Assembly (NCBI RefSeq): GCF_003112695.1
Contig: NZ_BFBP01000009.1
Location: 4,092 to 68,091, forward strand
From: Azospira sp. I13
GTDB taxonomy: Bacteria > Pseudomonadota > Gammaproteobacteria > Burkholderiales > Rhodocyclaceae
Length of the DNA: 64,000 nucleotides
Direction: 5' to 3'
Position 1 is the first letter of the stretch. Each line of letters starts with the position of its first letter. This document shows positions 42,181-51,236 of this stretch, one piece after another. The notes beneath the pieces are model-generated. The model had not been told where the DNA came from and ran no database searches. It worked only from the letters and a program-made list of their open reading frames with translations. A program made the translations under genes and the position numbers.

Positions 42181-42945
42181 ATGTCAGCCGACACCCCGGA
42201 TTCCACGCCCGCCTTCCCCATGGCACCTCCTCCCTTCGATGGCGACAGCCGCGTCGTGCCCGCCGGGGCCGGCATCGAATGGCTGCGTTTCGGCTGGAAC
42301 CTTTTCCTGGCCGCCCCCGGCCCCTGGCTGGTGCTGGCCCTGGTCTTCCTGGTGTTGACCCTGGCCGTGGCCATGGTGCCGGTGCTGGGGGCCCTGGCGT
42401 CCCACCTGATGCTGCCCCTGCTGGTGGCCGGCGCCCTGCAGGCAGTGCGCCGCCAGGAAGAAGGCAACGACAAGGCGGAACTGGGGGACCTGTTCGCCGG
42501 CTTCTCCCGGGAAACCACCAACCTTATCCTCCTGGGCCTCTTCTACATGCTGGGCTGGTTCGCCATTCTGGCGGTGGGCATGATCATCGGCGGCGGCTCC
42601 CTGATGGGCGGTGCCGCCGCGGGTAGCGCCAGCGGCCTGGGCGTGGCCATCGCCGGGGTGTTGCTGGCCATCCTCATCAGCCTGGCCCTGGCCGTGCCCC
42701 TCTTCATGGCCTTCTGGTTCGCCCCGGCCCTGGTCTATTTCAACCACATGGCGCCGGTGGCCGCCCTCAAGGCCAGCTTCCAGGCCTGCCTGAAGAATTT
42801 CCTGGCCTTCACCGTCTTCGGCCTGATCCTCGGCATCCTCTTCTTCATCGCGGCCCTGCCCATGGGCCTGGGCTTCCTGGTGCTGCTGCCCGTGTCCTTC
42901 GCCGGCATCTATGCCTCCTACCGGGATATCTTTCCCTCCGCCTAA
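42181..42945 (+). CDS. BPSS1780 family membrane protein
   Basis: This 254-residue integral membrane protein has about six hydrophobic segments and belongs to the BPSS1780-like family, common in betaproteobacteria. The N-terminal GAGIEWLRFGWNLFLAAPGPWL and the late FMAFWFAPALVYFNHMAP are family hallmarks. The function is unknown. It is followed 3 bp later by a paralogue, suggesting the two act together. Confidence 0.75.
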   Translation: MSADTPDSTPAFPMAPPPFDGDSRVVPAGAGIEWLRFGWNLFLAAPGPWLVLALVFLVLTLAVAMVPVLGALASHLMLPLLVAGALQAVRRQEEGNDKAELGDLFAGFSRETTNLILLGLFYMLGWFAILAVGMIIGGGSLMGGAAAGSASGLGVAIAGVLLAILISLALAVPLFMAFWFAPALVYFNHMAPVAALKASFQACLKNFLAFTVFGLILGILFFIAALPMGLGFLVLLPVSFAGIYASYRDIFPSA

Positions 42946-42948
42946 ATC

Positions 42949-43758
42949 ATGCAGGCCCTGAATCTTCCCGCCGGTCACGGCTGGCGCTGGCTGGCCGGCG
43001 GCTACGCTGTCTTCCGCCGCAATCCCGCCATCCTCAGCCTGCTGCTGCTCGCCTACTGGCTGTTCCTGGCCCTGGTGGGCAGCGTGCCGCTGCTGGGCAG
43101 CCTGGTCTCCTACCTGGCCATGCCGACCCTGTCCCTGGTGCTAATGAATGCCTGCCGGGCCCTGGACCGGGGGTTGGCGGTAACGCCCCAGTCCCTCGCC
43201 TCCGGCATCCGCCCCCAGGCGGCCGTGCTGGTGGCCCTGGGCGGGCTCTATCTGTGCGGCACCCTTTCCATCCTTGGCATTACCTCCTTGGTGGATGGGG
43301 GGGAGCTGTTCCGCCTGATGTTCCTCGGCGGCAAGCCGCCGGAAGAGGGCATTGAGGACTCCGCGTTTTTCGTCGCCACCCAGCTGGCCATGCTGCTGGT
43401 GGTGCCCCTGGTGATGGCCTTCTGGTTCGCCCCCATGCTGGCGGCGTGGCACCGGCTGGGGGTGGGCAAGGCCCTGTTTTTCAGCTTCTTCGCCTGCCTG
43501 CGCAACTGGCGCCCGTTCCTGGCCTACGGGGTGTCCCTGCTGCTCTGGTGCGGCATCATACCGGCCCTGGCCATGGGGTTGCTGGGGCTTTTCCTGGGCA
43601 GCGGACTGGCGGCAGCCCTCGTCATGGTGCCCCTGATCCTGGTGCTGGCGCCCACCCTGGTGGCCAGCTTCTACGTCAGTTACCGGGATGTCTTCGTGGA
43701 CACCCCGGCCACCTTTGAAGCCCGGGTGGATGACGAAGACGACGGCGGCCATGCCTGA
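42949..43758 (+). CDS. BPSS1780 family membrane protein (second paralogue)
   Basis: This 269-residue membrane protein is related to the gene just upstream: GHGWRWLAGGYAVFRRNPAILS matches the family N-terminus and VMAFWFAPMLAAWHRLGVG the AFWFAP block. The C-terminus ends in an acidic tail (RVDDEDDGGHA). The function is unknown. The nadD start lies inside its last codons (8-bp overlap), so it is cotranscribed with the nadD-rsfS group. Confidence 0.75.
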   Translation: MQALNLPAGHGWRWLAGGYAVFRRNPAILSLLLLAYWLFLALVGSVPLLGSLVSYLAMPTLSLVLMNACRALDRGLAVTPQSLASGIRPQAAVLVALGGLYLCGTLSILGITSLVDGGELFRLMFLGGKPPEEGIEDSAFFVATQLAMLLVVPLVMAFWFAPMLAAWHRLGVGKALFFSFFACLRNWRPFLAYGVSLLLWCGIIPALAMGLLGLFLGSGLAAALVMVPLILVLAPTLVASFYVSYRDVFVDTPATFEARVDDEDDGGHA

Positions 43759-44422
43759 GGGCTGCCTCGTCGGCATTTTCGGCGGTACCTTCGATCCGAT
43801 TCATCACGGCCACCTGCGCCTGGCCCAGGAGGCCGTGGAGCATCTGGCGCTGGACCAGGTGCTGTGGATTCCCGCCGGCCAGCCGCCCCACCGGGAGATG
43901 CCGGCGGCCGGGCCAGAACAGCGCCTGGCCATGGTGCGCTGCGCCGTGGCGGACAACCCGGCCTTCGCCGTGGATGGGGCCGAGGTTTTCAGCCAGGAGA
44001 AGAGCTACACCGTGCTGACCCTGGAGCGCCTGCGCCAGGAACGAGGCGCTGCCACCCCCCTGGTGCTGCTCACCGGCGCCGACGCCTTTGCCGGTCTGCC
44101 CACCTGGCACCGCTGGCGGGACATCCTCGAACTAGCCCATGTGGCCGTGGTCTACCGCCCAGGCTTTTCCATCGACCCGGCCGCCCTGCCGGCTGAGCTG
44201 GCCACCGAATTCCAGGCCCGCCGCTGCGCCCCCGGCGAGTTGGCGCAGCGCCCGGGAGGCGGCATCGTCACCTTCCCCATGACGCCTCTGGCCATTTCCG
44301 CCACCCAGATCCGCCAGCTGCTGGCGGCGGGCCGCAGCCCCCGTTATTTGCTGCCCGAAGCGGTGTTCGCTTATATTCGGGCGCAGCAACTTTATCTCCA
44401 ACCCCGTAATTTAGGCACCTGA
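43751..44422 (+). CDS. nadD: Nicotinate-nucleotide adenylyltransferase NadD
   Basis: This 223-residue enzyme transfers AMP from ATP to nicotinate mononucleotide, the penultimate step of NAD synthesis. The nucleotidyltransferase signature is GIFGGTFDPIHHGHLRLA, with the HxGH catalytic element, and PMTPLAISATQIRQLL is the late ISxTxxR motif. The start at 43751 overlaps the upstream stop by 8 bp; an in-frame extension to 43688 overlaps further and is not used. Its stop overlaps rsfS (TGATG). Confidence 0.95.
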   Translation: MPEGCLVGIFGGTFDPIHHGHLRLAQEAVEHLALDQVLWIPAGQPPHREMPAAGPEQRLAMVRCAVADNPAFAVDGAEVFSQEKSYTVLTLERLRQERGAATPLVLLTGADAFAGLPTWHRWRDILELAHVAVVYRPGFSIDPAALPAELATEFQARRCAPGELAQRPGGGIVTFPMTPLAISATQIRQLLAAGRSPRYLLPEAVFAYIRAQQLYLQPRNLGT

Positions 44423-44793
44423 TGGAACTGAGCAAACTGCAAGCCCTCGTCGTGGACGCCCTTGAAGACATCAAGGGCAAGGACATCGAAGTCATCGATA
44501 CCAGCAAGATCACCTCCCTCTTTGACCGGGTGGTGGTGGCCAGCGGCGACTCCAACCGTCAGGTCAAGGCCCTGGCCCGCAGCGTCCAGGAAAAGGTGCG
44601 GGAAGCCGGCGGCGAAGTGCTCTCCGTCGAAGGCGAGCAAACCGGCGAATGGGTGCTGGTGGACCTGGGCGACATCGTCGTCCATGTCATGCAACCTGCT
44701 GTGCGCGCCTACTACAACCTGGAAGAACTGTGGGGCGCCAAGGCGCCGGTCCGCCATAAGTCCCCCGGCCAGGGTGGCAGCGCCGCCGCCTGA
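44422..44793 (+). CDS. rsfS: Ribosome silencing factor RsfS
   Basis: This 123-residue protein of the RsfS/Iojap family binds uL14 on the 50S subunit and blocks joining with 30S when nutrients are short. Typical stretches are VVDALEDIKGKDIEVIDTSK, DRVVVASGDSNRQVKALA and WVLVDLGDIVVHVMQPAVRAYYNLEELW. The start overlaps the nadD stop by one base, a tight coupling seen widely in bacteria. Confidence 0.95.
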   Translation: MELSKLQALVVDALEDIKGKDIEVIDTSKITSLFDRVVVASGDSNRQVKALARSVQEKVREAGGEVLSVEGEQTGEWVLVDLGDIVVHVMQPAVRAYYNLEELWGAKAPVRHKSPGQGGSAAA

Positions 44794-44853
44794 TCCCTTC
44801 CGGCGCACTGACCCTCTCCCTGCTTTCGGCGCCGCCTTTCCTCCCCATCCATC

Positions 44854-45336
44854 ATGAAACTCTGCATTGTCGCCGTGGGCCACAAGATGCCGGACTGGGT
44901 GGCCGCCGGTTGCGCCGAGTACATCAAGCGCATGCCCCGGGAGATGGCCGTCAGCGTCGTCGAAATCAAGCCCGAGCCCCGGGGCTCGAAAACCCGTGAG
45001 CAACTGCTGGCGGCGGAGAAGACCCGCATCCGCGCCGCCCTGCCGGCCGGTTGCCGCATCGTCGCCCTGGACGAGCGGGGCGAGGACCTGACCACGGTCA
45101 AACTGGCCGCCCGCCTCGAAGGCTGGATGGGCGAAGGCCGCGACATCGCCCTGCTGATCGGTGGTGCCGACGGCCTGGACCCGGAGCTGAAAGCCGAGGC
45201 CAGCCAGAACGGTGGCGCCATGCTGCGCCTCTCCAGCCTGACCCTGCCCCACGCCATGGCCCGGCTGATCCTGTGCGAGCAGCTTTACCGGGCTGTGAGC
45301 GTGATCCGTAACCATCCTTACCATCGGGAAGGCTGA
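44854..45336 (+). CDS. rlmH: 23S rRNA (pseudouridine1915-N3)-methyltransferase RlmH
   Basis: This 160-residue SPOUT enzyme methylates pseudouridine 1915 in helix 69 of 23S rRNA on the assembled ribosome. SAM-binding knot elements are [17 protein letters not shown] and [20 protein letters not shown], and the C-terminus [16 protein letters not shown] is diagnostic. It follows rsfS after 60 bp, the common order. Confidence 0.95.
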   Translation: MKLCIVAVGHKMPDWVAAGCAEYIKRMPREMAVSVVEIKPEPRGSKTREQLLAAEKTRIRAALPAGCRIVALDERGEDLTTVKLAARLEGWMGEGRDIALLIGGADGLDPELKAEASQNGGAMLRLSSLTLPHAMARLILCEQLYRAVSVIRNHPYHREG

Positions 45337-45357
45337 AGCCCTTCCGCCCACGTCATC

Positions 45358-45978
45358 ATGACCATTCCTCTCGGCCCCCGCATCTACCTGGCGTCCCGCA
45401 GCCCCCGTCGGCGGGAGCTGCTCTCCCTCATGGGCGTGCAGTTCGAAACCCTGCTCTTCCGCAATCCCCCCCGGGCCGACCGGGCCGTGGATGAAAGCGT
45501 GCTGGCGAGTGAAGACCCGGTGGACTATGTCAAACGCGTCGCCCGGGCCAAGGCCGAGCATGGCCTCAAGCTGGTGGTTTGGCGCCGTCAGGCGGTGCAG
45601 CCCATCATGGCGGCCGACACCACGGTGGAGTGCGACGGCGAGATTCTCGGCAAGCCGACGGATGAAGCCGATGCCCGGCGCATGCTGGAGCTGCTCTCCG
45701 GTCGCCGGCACCGCGTACTCACCGCCGTTTCCCTGGCCTGGAGCGGCCATATCGAAACCATTCTCTCCGAGAGCTTCGTGCACTTCCGCCCCCTGGAAGA
45801 GAGCGAGATCAGCCGCTACGTCAGCAGCGGCGAGCCCATGGACAAGGCCGGCGCCTATGGCATCCAGGGCAAGGCCGGCATGTTCGTTTCCCATCTCGAA
45901 GGCAGCTACACCGGCGTCATGGGCCTGCCCCTGTGCGAAACAGGCGAACTGCTGAAGAAGGCCGGCTACCCCCTCTGA
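45358..45978 (+). CDS. maf: Maf family nucleotide pyrophosphatase (YhdE-type, dTTP/UTP)
   Basis: This 206-residue house-cleaning enzyme hydrolyses non-canonical or excess nucleoside triphosphates. Motifs are YLASRSPRRRELLSLMG at the N-terminus, ADTTVECDGEILGKP and AYGIQGKAGMFVSHLEGSYT. The last, with GLPLCETGELL, fits the YhdE (dTTP/UTP) branch. In E. coli maf/yhdE lies next to rng; here two minus-strand genes separate them. Confidence 0.9.
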   Translation: MTIPLGPRIYLASRSPRRRELLSLMGVQFETLLFRNPPRADRAVDESVLASEDPVDYVKRVARAKAEHGLKLVVWRRQAVQPIMAADTTVECDGEILGKPTDEADARRMLELLSGRRHRVLTAVSLAWSGHIETILSESFVHFRPLEESEISRYVSSGEPMDKAGAYGIQGKAGMFVSHLEGSYTGVMGLPLCETGELLKKAGYPL

Positions 45979-45983
45979 GACCT

Positions 45984-46014
45984 CCTTGGGGGCCGCCACA
46001 AGGGGGCGCCAAGG
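45984..46014. terminator. Possible bidirectional stem-loop between maf and a convergent glycosyltransferase
   Basis: CCTTGG (45984-45989) pairs with CCAAGG (46009-46014), with an inner CGCC/GGCG pairing and a bulge. No strong T run is present on either side. It is the only structure seen in the 80-bp convergent gap. Confidence 0.3.
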
Positions 46015-46058
46015 CCTCCCTAAGTCTCCACTGAGACACACTTCCGACTAACCGGCGC

Positions 46059-47135
46059 TTACATCGGCAGCCCGGCCGCCAGGGCTGCCGCCACCTCCCG
46101 CGCCCCCGTGGGCTCAGGCCGGGGCGGCGCCTCTTGGTGCCACAGGGCCGCCAGATCGGAGGCCAGCGCCCCTTTCTCCAGACGTGCTTCCGGCACCTCG
46201 ACGCAACGCGCCGTCTGCCGTAGCCAGTCGATCAGCACATCCTGTTCCGGCCAGGCCGGCCGGCGGGCATAAAGCATGGGGATGCCGTTGCAGGCGGCCT
46301 CGGCAAACGTGCCATAGCCGGGCTTGCCCACCACCGCATCCACCGAGGCCAGCAACTCGGTGAAATCCCATTGCAGCGACTCGAAGGCCCCCATGTCCGG
46401 CCGGGCCGGTTGCCAGGCGGCCGGTACCAGCCAGAACAGGTCCGGGGTTACCGGCCAGTCGGCAATAGGCAGACGGGAGGCAATGCCGCCCAGGGCCACC
46501 AGCACCACCCGGCAACTGGCGGGCAAGCCCAGGGCCTGGCGCAGGGCCGCCGGCCGGCTTTGGCCGAGACGGGCCACCGGGCCGCTCCAGCGACTGTTGG
46601 GCAGATCGTCCATGGGCATGGCGGGCTGCAATTTGAAAAAGGCCTTAGCGCCCGCGTAGGCCTCCAGCATCTGCCGGTGGATGGGGGCGGCCCACGCTTC
46701 TCCGCCATAGACAAAGGCGAACAGCCCGGCCCAGTTGAGGGAGCTGAGGCCCCAGGCCGGAATGCCTACCGAGCGGGCCGCCGCCAGGGGCAGGTAGGCA
46801 GCGTTGGCCAGCACCAGATCGGTACGCCGGGCCTGGAGCCAGGCGGCCTCCGCCGCGATCCGGGCTGGCCAGTCAGCGTGAAATTGCTGATAGGCCCGGG
46901 CACTGGCGGCGCGGTCGATGCGGAACGGATCTTCCATGACGAAGCCGAAATCCGCCGCCCGGGGCTCCAGGGTGAAATCGCCGTCAATACGCTGGCGCAG
47001 TACGGCAGGCGGGGCGCTGCTGACCACCGTCAGGGCCACATCCGGCCGCATTTCCCGCAGGGCATTGAGGACCGGCCCGGTCTGAGCCACATGGCCGAAG
47101 CCGTGGCCGGAGATGTAGGCCGTCAGGTGGGGCAC
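46059..47135 (-). CDS. Glycosyltransferase-like protein (MJ1255/GT28-type)
   Basis: This 358-residue protein looks like a GT-B fold glycosyltransferase of the MJ1255/VC2487 type. The N-terminus HLTAYISGHGFGHVAQTGPV has the GHGxGH donor-loop motif, and DAVVGKPGYGTFAEAACNGIP is the C-terminal nucleotide-sugar site found in UDP-sugar enzymes such as MurG. It starts at GTG 47135 preceded by GAGGCG, 8 bp after the trhP stop, so the two are one operon. The substrate is unknown. Confidence 0.7.
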   Translation of the reverse strand: MPHLTAYISGHGFGHVAQTGPVLNALREMRPDVALTVVSSAPPAVLRQRIDGDFTLEPRAADFGFVMEDPFRIDRAASARAYQQFHADWPARIAAEAAWLQARRTDLVLANAAYLPLAAARSVGIPAWGLSSLNWAGLFAFVYGGEAWAAPIHRQMLEAYAGAKAFFKLQPAMPMDDLPNSRWSGPVARLGQSRPAALRQALGLPASCRVVLVALGGIASRLPIADWPVTPDLFWLVPAAWQPARPDMGAFESLQWDFTELLASVDAVVGKPGYGTFAEAACNGIPMLYARRPAWPEQDVLIDWLRQTARCVEVPEARLEKGALASDLAALWHQEAPPRPEPTGAREVAAALAAGLPM

Positions 47136-47143
47136 GAGGCGCC

Positions 47144-48463
47144 TCAGGCCTGGAGCAGGCGGGCGATGTACGCGCCCTGGTATTCCGCCGGCAGGGACAG
47201 CCAGACCGTGTGGCCGCTGCCGGGCGCCACTTCGATGGCTTCGCCGGCCCGGTTTTCCAGGCGATTCAGGGGAACGATGCAATTTCCGGCGGGGTGGATG
47301 ATTTCCAACTGGTCACCCAGGGCAAAGCGATTCTTCACCGTCACTTCCATGAGGCCCCGCTCGGCGTCGAAGCGGATCGCATCGCCGACATAGAGGCTGC
47401 GCTCGGACTCGGAATGGCCCTTGAGGTAATTCTGGTACTCCGCATCGTGGTGGCGCTGGTAGAAGCCGTCGGTGTAGCCCCGGTTGGCCAGGCCTTCCAG
47501 GTCGGCCAGCAGGGCCGGGTCGAAGGGACGCCCGGCAGCCGCGTCGTCAATGGCCCGGCGATAGGCCTGGCAGGCCCGGGCGGCGTAATAGGGGGACTTG
47601 GTGCGGCCCTCGATCTTCAGGGAATCGACACCGATTTCCACCAGCCGCTGCACGTGCTCGATGGCGCGCAGGTCACGGGAATTCATGATGTAGGTGCCGT
47701 GCTCGTCTTCCTCGATGGGCATCAGCTCGCCGGGGCGCTGGCGCTCTTCCAGCAGCCACATCTTGGTTTCCGGCCGGCCATCGGTGGCCTCATTCTCCGG
47801 GTGCACCTTGTAGTCCCAGCGGCAGGAATTGGTGCAGGTGCCCTGGTTCGGGTCACGGTGATTGAAGTAGCCAGAGAGTAGGCAGCGGCCGGAATAGGCG
47901 ATGCACAGGGCGCCGTGCACGAACACTTCCAGCTCCATGTCGGGGCATTCCTGGCGGATTTCCGCCACCTCGTCGAGGGATAGCTCCCGGGAGAGGATGA
48001 CCCGGGAAATGCCGAGGCTCTGCCAGAAGCGCACTGCCGCGTAATTCACCGTGTTGGCTTGGACGGAAAGGTGTACGGGCATCTCCGGCCACTGCTCCCG
48101 CACCATGGCAATGAGGCCCGGGTCGGCCATGATCAGGGCATCCGGCGCCATCTCCATGACCGGCGCCATGTCGGCCAGATAGGTCTTTACCTTGGCGTTG
48201 CGGGGGAAGATGTTGCTCACCAGATAGAACTGCTTGCCCAGGTCCCGGGCGGCCTGGCGGGCTTCGGCCAGGACGGTCATGTTGCCGAAATCGTTGTTGC
48301 GCACCCGCAGGCTGTAGCGGGGCTGGCCGGCATAGACGGCATCGGCGCCGAAAGCGAAGGCGCTGTCCATCATGGCCCGGGTGCCAGCGGGGGCCAGTAG
48401 TTCGGGGGCCCGCCGGGTGACCGGAGCGGCAGGATTGGCGGTGTCGGGGGAGGCTTGGGGCAT
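47144..48463 (-). CDS. trhP: U32 family peptidase, tRNA 5-hydroxyuridine synthesis protein TrhP (YegQ)
   Basis: This 439-residue U32 protein opens PELLAPAGTRAMMDSAFAFG, followed by the family block ADAVYAGQPRYSLR. Iron-sulfur cysteines appear in HGALCIAYSGRCLLSGYF and GTCTNSCRWDYKV. SLKIEGRTKSPYYAARACQAYR matches YegQ/TrhP rather than RlhA. TrhP uses prephenate to hydroxylate U34 of several tRNAs. The start MPQASPDTA at 48463 leaves 51 bp to the divergent rng start; the frame stays open far upstream antisense to rng, which is taken as a GC artefact. Confidence 0.85.
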   Translation of the reverse strand: MPQASPDTANPAAPVTRRAPELLAPAGTRAMMDSAFAFGADAVYAGQPRYSLRVRNNDFGNMTVLAEARQAARDLGKQFYLVSNIFPRNAKVKTYLADMAPVMEMAPDALIMADPGLIAMVREQWPEMPVHLSVQANTVNYAAVRFWQSLGISRVILSRELSLDEVAEIRQECPDMELEVFVHGALCIAYSGRCLLSGYFNHRDPNQGTCTNSCRWDYKVHPENEATDGRPETKMWLLEERQRPGELMPIEEDEHGTYIMNSRDLRAIEHVQRLVEIGVDSLKIEGRTKSPYYAARACQAYRRAIDDAAAGRPFDPALLADLEGLANRGYTDGFYQRHHDAEYQNYLKGHSESERSLYVGDAIRFDAERGLMEVTVKNRFALGDQLEIIHPAGNCIVPLNRLENRAGEAIEVAPGSGHTVWLSLPAEYQGAYIARLLQA

Positions 48464-48514
48464 TGGGGTAGAATGGGGCAAAACCTGAATTTTACCTGCC
48501 TTCCCACCCTTCCT

Positions 48515-50011
48515 ATGCCTGAAGAAATCCTCATCAATTTCACCCCCCAGGAAACCCGGGTGGCGGTGATGCACCAGGGCGTCGCCCAGGAACTGCATAT
48601 CGAGCGCACGGCCTCCCTCGGTATCGTCGGCAACATCTATCTCGGCAAGGTAGTCCGCATCCTGCCGGGGATGCAGTCGGCATTCATCGACGTGGGCCTG
48701 GAGCGCACAGCCTTTCTCCACGTGGCGGACATCTGGCTGCCGCGCCATAGCGAACGCGGCGAGCGCGGTGAGAAGGGCGAGCGGGACCGTGACGGCGACG
48801 GCGCCCGGCCCATCGAACGCATCCTCACCGAAGGCCAGAGCCTGGTGGTGCAGGTCATCAAGGACCCCATCGGCACCAAGGGCGCGCGCCTGTCCACGCA
48901 GATTTCCATCGCCGGACGGATGCTGGTGTACCTGCCCCAGGAAAAGCACATCGGCGTTTCCCAGCGCATCGAGGACGAGCAGGAACGGGAACAGCTGCGG
49001 GAGCGCCTGACCCGCCTGGTGCCGGCCGACGAGAACGGCGGCTTCATCGTCCGCACCATGGCCGAGAGCGCCACGGACGAAGAACTGGCCAACGACATCG
49101 AATACCTGCGCAAGACCTGGCGCGGCATCAAGGAACAATCCCTGCGGGTAGCGCCACCCTCCCTGCTGTACCAGGAACTCTCCCTCTCCCAGCGGGTGCT
49201 GCGGGACTTCGTCAATCCGGAAACCTCGAGCATCGTCATCGACTCCCGGGAAAATTTCCAGAAGCTGCGGGAATTCGCCGAGCAATACACACCCACGGTG
49301 CTGCCCCTGCTCGAGCACTACACCGGGGAGCGGCCCCTCTTCGACCTGCACGGGGTGGAGGAAGAAATCCAGAAGGCCCTGGCCCGGCGCGTCGATCTGA
49401 AATCCGGCGGCTACCTGATCATCGATCAGACTGAGGCCATGACCACCATCGACGTGAACACCGGCGGCTTCGTCGGTGTGCGCAACTTCGACGACACCAT
49501 CTTCAAGACCAACCTGGAAGCGGCCCAGACCATCGCCCGCCAGCTGCGCCTGCGCAACCTGGGCGGCATCATCATCGTAGACTTCATCGACATGGAGAAC
49601 ACGGAACACCGGGATGCGGTGCTGGCCGAATTCAACAAGGCTCTCGCCCGGGACCACACCAAGATGACGGTGAACGGCTTCACCGCCCTTGGCTTGGTGG
49701 AGATGACCCGCAAGCGCACCCGGGAATCCCTGGCCCACGTGCTGTGCGAGCCCTGTCCGACCTGTGGCGGCCGTGGCGAGGTAAAGACCGCCCGTACCGT
49801 CTGCTACGAAATCCTGCGCGAGCTGCTGCGCGAAGCACGCCAGTTCAATGCCCGGGAATACCGCATTCTGGCAGCCCCGCCGGTGATCGACCTGTATCTG
49901 GACGAAGAATCCCAGTCCCTGGCCATGCTCTCGGATTTCATCGGCAAGGCCATCTCCCTCCAGGCCGAAGCAAGCTACACCCAGGAGCAGTACGACATTG
50001 TTTTGATGTAG
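48515..50011 (+). CDS. rng: Ribonuclease G
   Basis: This 498-residue endoribonuclease matures the 5' end of 16S rRNA and helps mRNA decay. It starts MPEEILINFTPQETRVAVM. The S1-like domain (GNIYLGKVVRILPGMQSAFI) is interrupted by an Arg/Glu/Gly-rich insert (SERGERGEKGERDRDGDG). The catalytic Asp residues lie in TTIDVNTGGFVG and IIIVDFIDM, and the zinc-link cysteines in CEPCPTCGGRG. It lacks the long C-terminal scaffold of RNase E. It is divergent from trhP by 51 bp. Confidence 0.95.
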   Translation: MPEEILINFTPQETRVAVMHQGVAQELHIERTASLGIVGNIYLGKVVRILPGMQSAFIDVGLERTAFLHVADIWLPRHSERGERGEKGERDRDGDGARPIERILTEGQSLVVQVIKDPIGTKGARLSTQISIAGRMLVYLPQEKHIGVSQRIEDEQEREQLRERLTRLVPADENGGFIVRTMAESATDEELANDIEYLRKTWRGIKEQSLRVAPPSLLYQELSLSQRVLRDFVNPETSSIVIDSRENFQKLREFAEQYTPTVLPLLEHYTGERPLFDLHGVEEEIQKALARRVDLKSGGYLIIDQTEAMTTIDVNTGGFVGVRNFDDTIFKTNLEAAQTIARQLRLRNLGGIIIVDFIDMENTEHRDAVLAEFNKALARDHTKMTVNGFTALGLVEMTRKRTRESLAHVLCEPCPTCGGRGEVKTARTVCYEILRELLREARQFNAREYRILAAPPVIDLYLDEESQSLAMLSDFIGKAISLQAEASYTQEQYDIVLM

Positions 50012-50123
50012 TGCTGCGTCTTTTCACGAGGGGCATCGAATTGCCTGATTCGCCTGCCAACGTCGAGCCGGCGGTGAGGTGTTGCGGTGCGGCACAAGCA
50101 GCTGGGTTTGCCCGCATAGCACC

Positions 50124-51236
50124 TCACGGTCTGCGCAGCACCAGGATGCTGCCAAGGGAGCGTAAGCGTACGACCTCTTCCAGCACCAGGCCCGCCCCCT
50201 TAATAACGGAGTGCCACTCGGTCATAGTCCGTTCGCGCCCGCGACAGCCCGCAAACATCTGCATATCGAAGGAGGCGCTAGCGATGTCGGCCCCAGTTTC
50301 CGGAAGCACCATTTCTAGCACCGCTGCTCGGGCTGAGCTGCTCCCCATGGCCTCGCCCAGTTTCTTCAGTGCCCTGATGCAGGTGCCGTTGTCGAAACTA
50401 TGCAGGACCGCCGAAAGCAAATAGATGTCCTTCGGTCCGGTGGCTGCAGGAATGGCCTCGAACAGATCCCCGACCTGAAAGCGAAGACGTTCTACTCCCG
50501 TCGTAGGGTGAGATGCCCAATAGCGTTGCGCTTCTGCTACCACCTGGGGACGATCGACGATCAGTGCGCGAAGATTTGGGTGTTGTTTCAGGATGGCCAG
50601 GGCCTTGGTCCCGCGAGACCCACCGACATCGATGACGCGATCAAACTGCCCCCAATCCAGGTCAGTGGCAAAGCCATCTCCTGCCAAGGACTCGACGCTA
50701 TCCATCGCTTCAGAAAAGAGCTGGTCAAGGTCAGGATGATGATCCAGGTAATCAAACAACTCCTCCCCGTGACTCAGTTGGAACGGAGGCGTACCACTAC
50801 GAATCCCTGCTTCCAGCTGCTCAAACCACGGGCAGCTCATTGCATCTGAGTTATGCATCAGAATCATGGCACGAACACTTTGCGGGTGGCTCCTGGCAAG
50901 GCAGCGGGAAAGCTTGTTGTTACGAAATGCCATGGGACCAACCTCCTCAAAAACGCCCATGGCTGCCAGCATCCGCATGAGACGCCCAAGCGCATCAGCA
51001 TTCGCGTCGACACGCCGTGCCAGCACCGATGCCTCCAGGGTATCCGCCCCCAGCACGGTAGCAATATCCAGCCGGGCAGCCACGGCGAGGGCTTTCGATT
51101 GCCAGTAGGCTGAGCCAATCTGGATCAAGCGGAATGGCGCCGGTATCACCTTGTTGGGCAGCGACTGTAGCCAGTTGCCGAATTTCATGGCCTTGGCGAA
51201 TCGGCGCACGGCGCCTGAATGCAACTGGAGCGTCAT
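50124..51236 (-). CDS. SAM-dependent O-methyltransferase (AdoMet_MTase_2 / hydroxyindole-type)
   Basis: This 370-residue methyltransferase has an N-terminal winged-helix dimerisation domain (SKALAVAARLDIATVLGADT, MLAAMGVFEEVGP) and a C-terminal SAM domain (FDRVIDVGGSRGTKALAILK, DIYLLSAVLHSFDN). This is the layout of plant-type caffeate/acetylserotonin O-methyltransferases and bacterial CrtF-like enzymes. The substrate is unknown. Its start overlaps the TetR stop by 4 bp, so the regulator probably controls it. GC3 looks lower than in the flanks, hinting at acquisition. Confidence 0.75.
   Translation of the reverse strand: MTLQLHSGAVRRFAKAMKFGNWLQSLPNKVIPAPFRLIQIGSAYWQSKALAVAARLDIATVLGADTLEASVLARRVDANADALGRLMRMLAAMGVFEEVGPMAFRNNKLSRCLARSHPQSVRAMILMHNSDAMSCPWFEQLEAGIRSGTPPFQLSHGEELFDYLDHHPDLDQLFSEAMDSVESLAGDGFATDLDWGQFDRVIDVGGSRGTKALAILKQHPNLRALIVDRPQVVAEAQRYWASHPTTGVERLRFQVGDLFEAIPAATGPKDIYLLSAVLHSFDNGTCIRALKKLGEAMGSSSARAAVLEMVLPETGADIASASFDMQMFAGCRGRERTMTEWHSVIKGAGLVLEEVVRLRSLGSILVLRRP

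Noticed and set aside
48464-49738. Long upstream extension of trhP antisense to rng
   Set aside because: The U32 family begins at the 48463 Met, and rng on the other strand is well supported.
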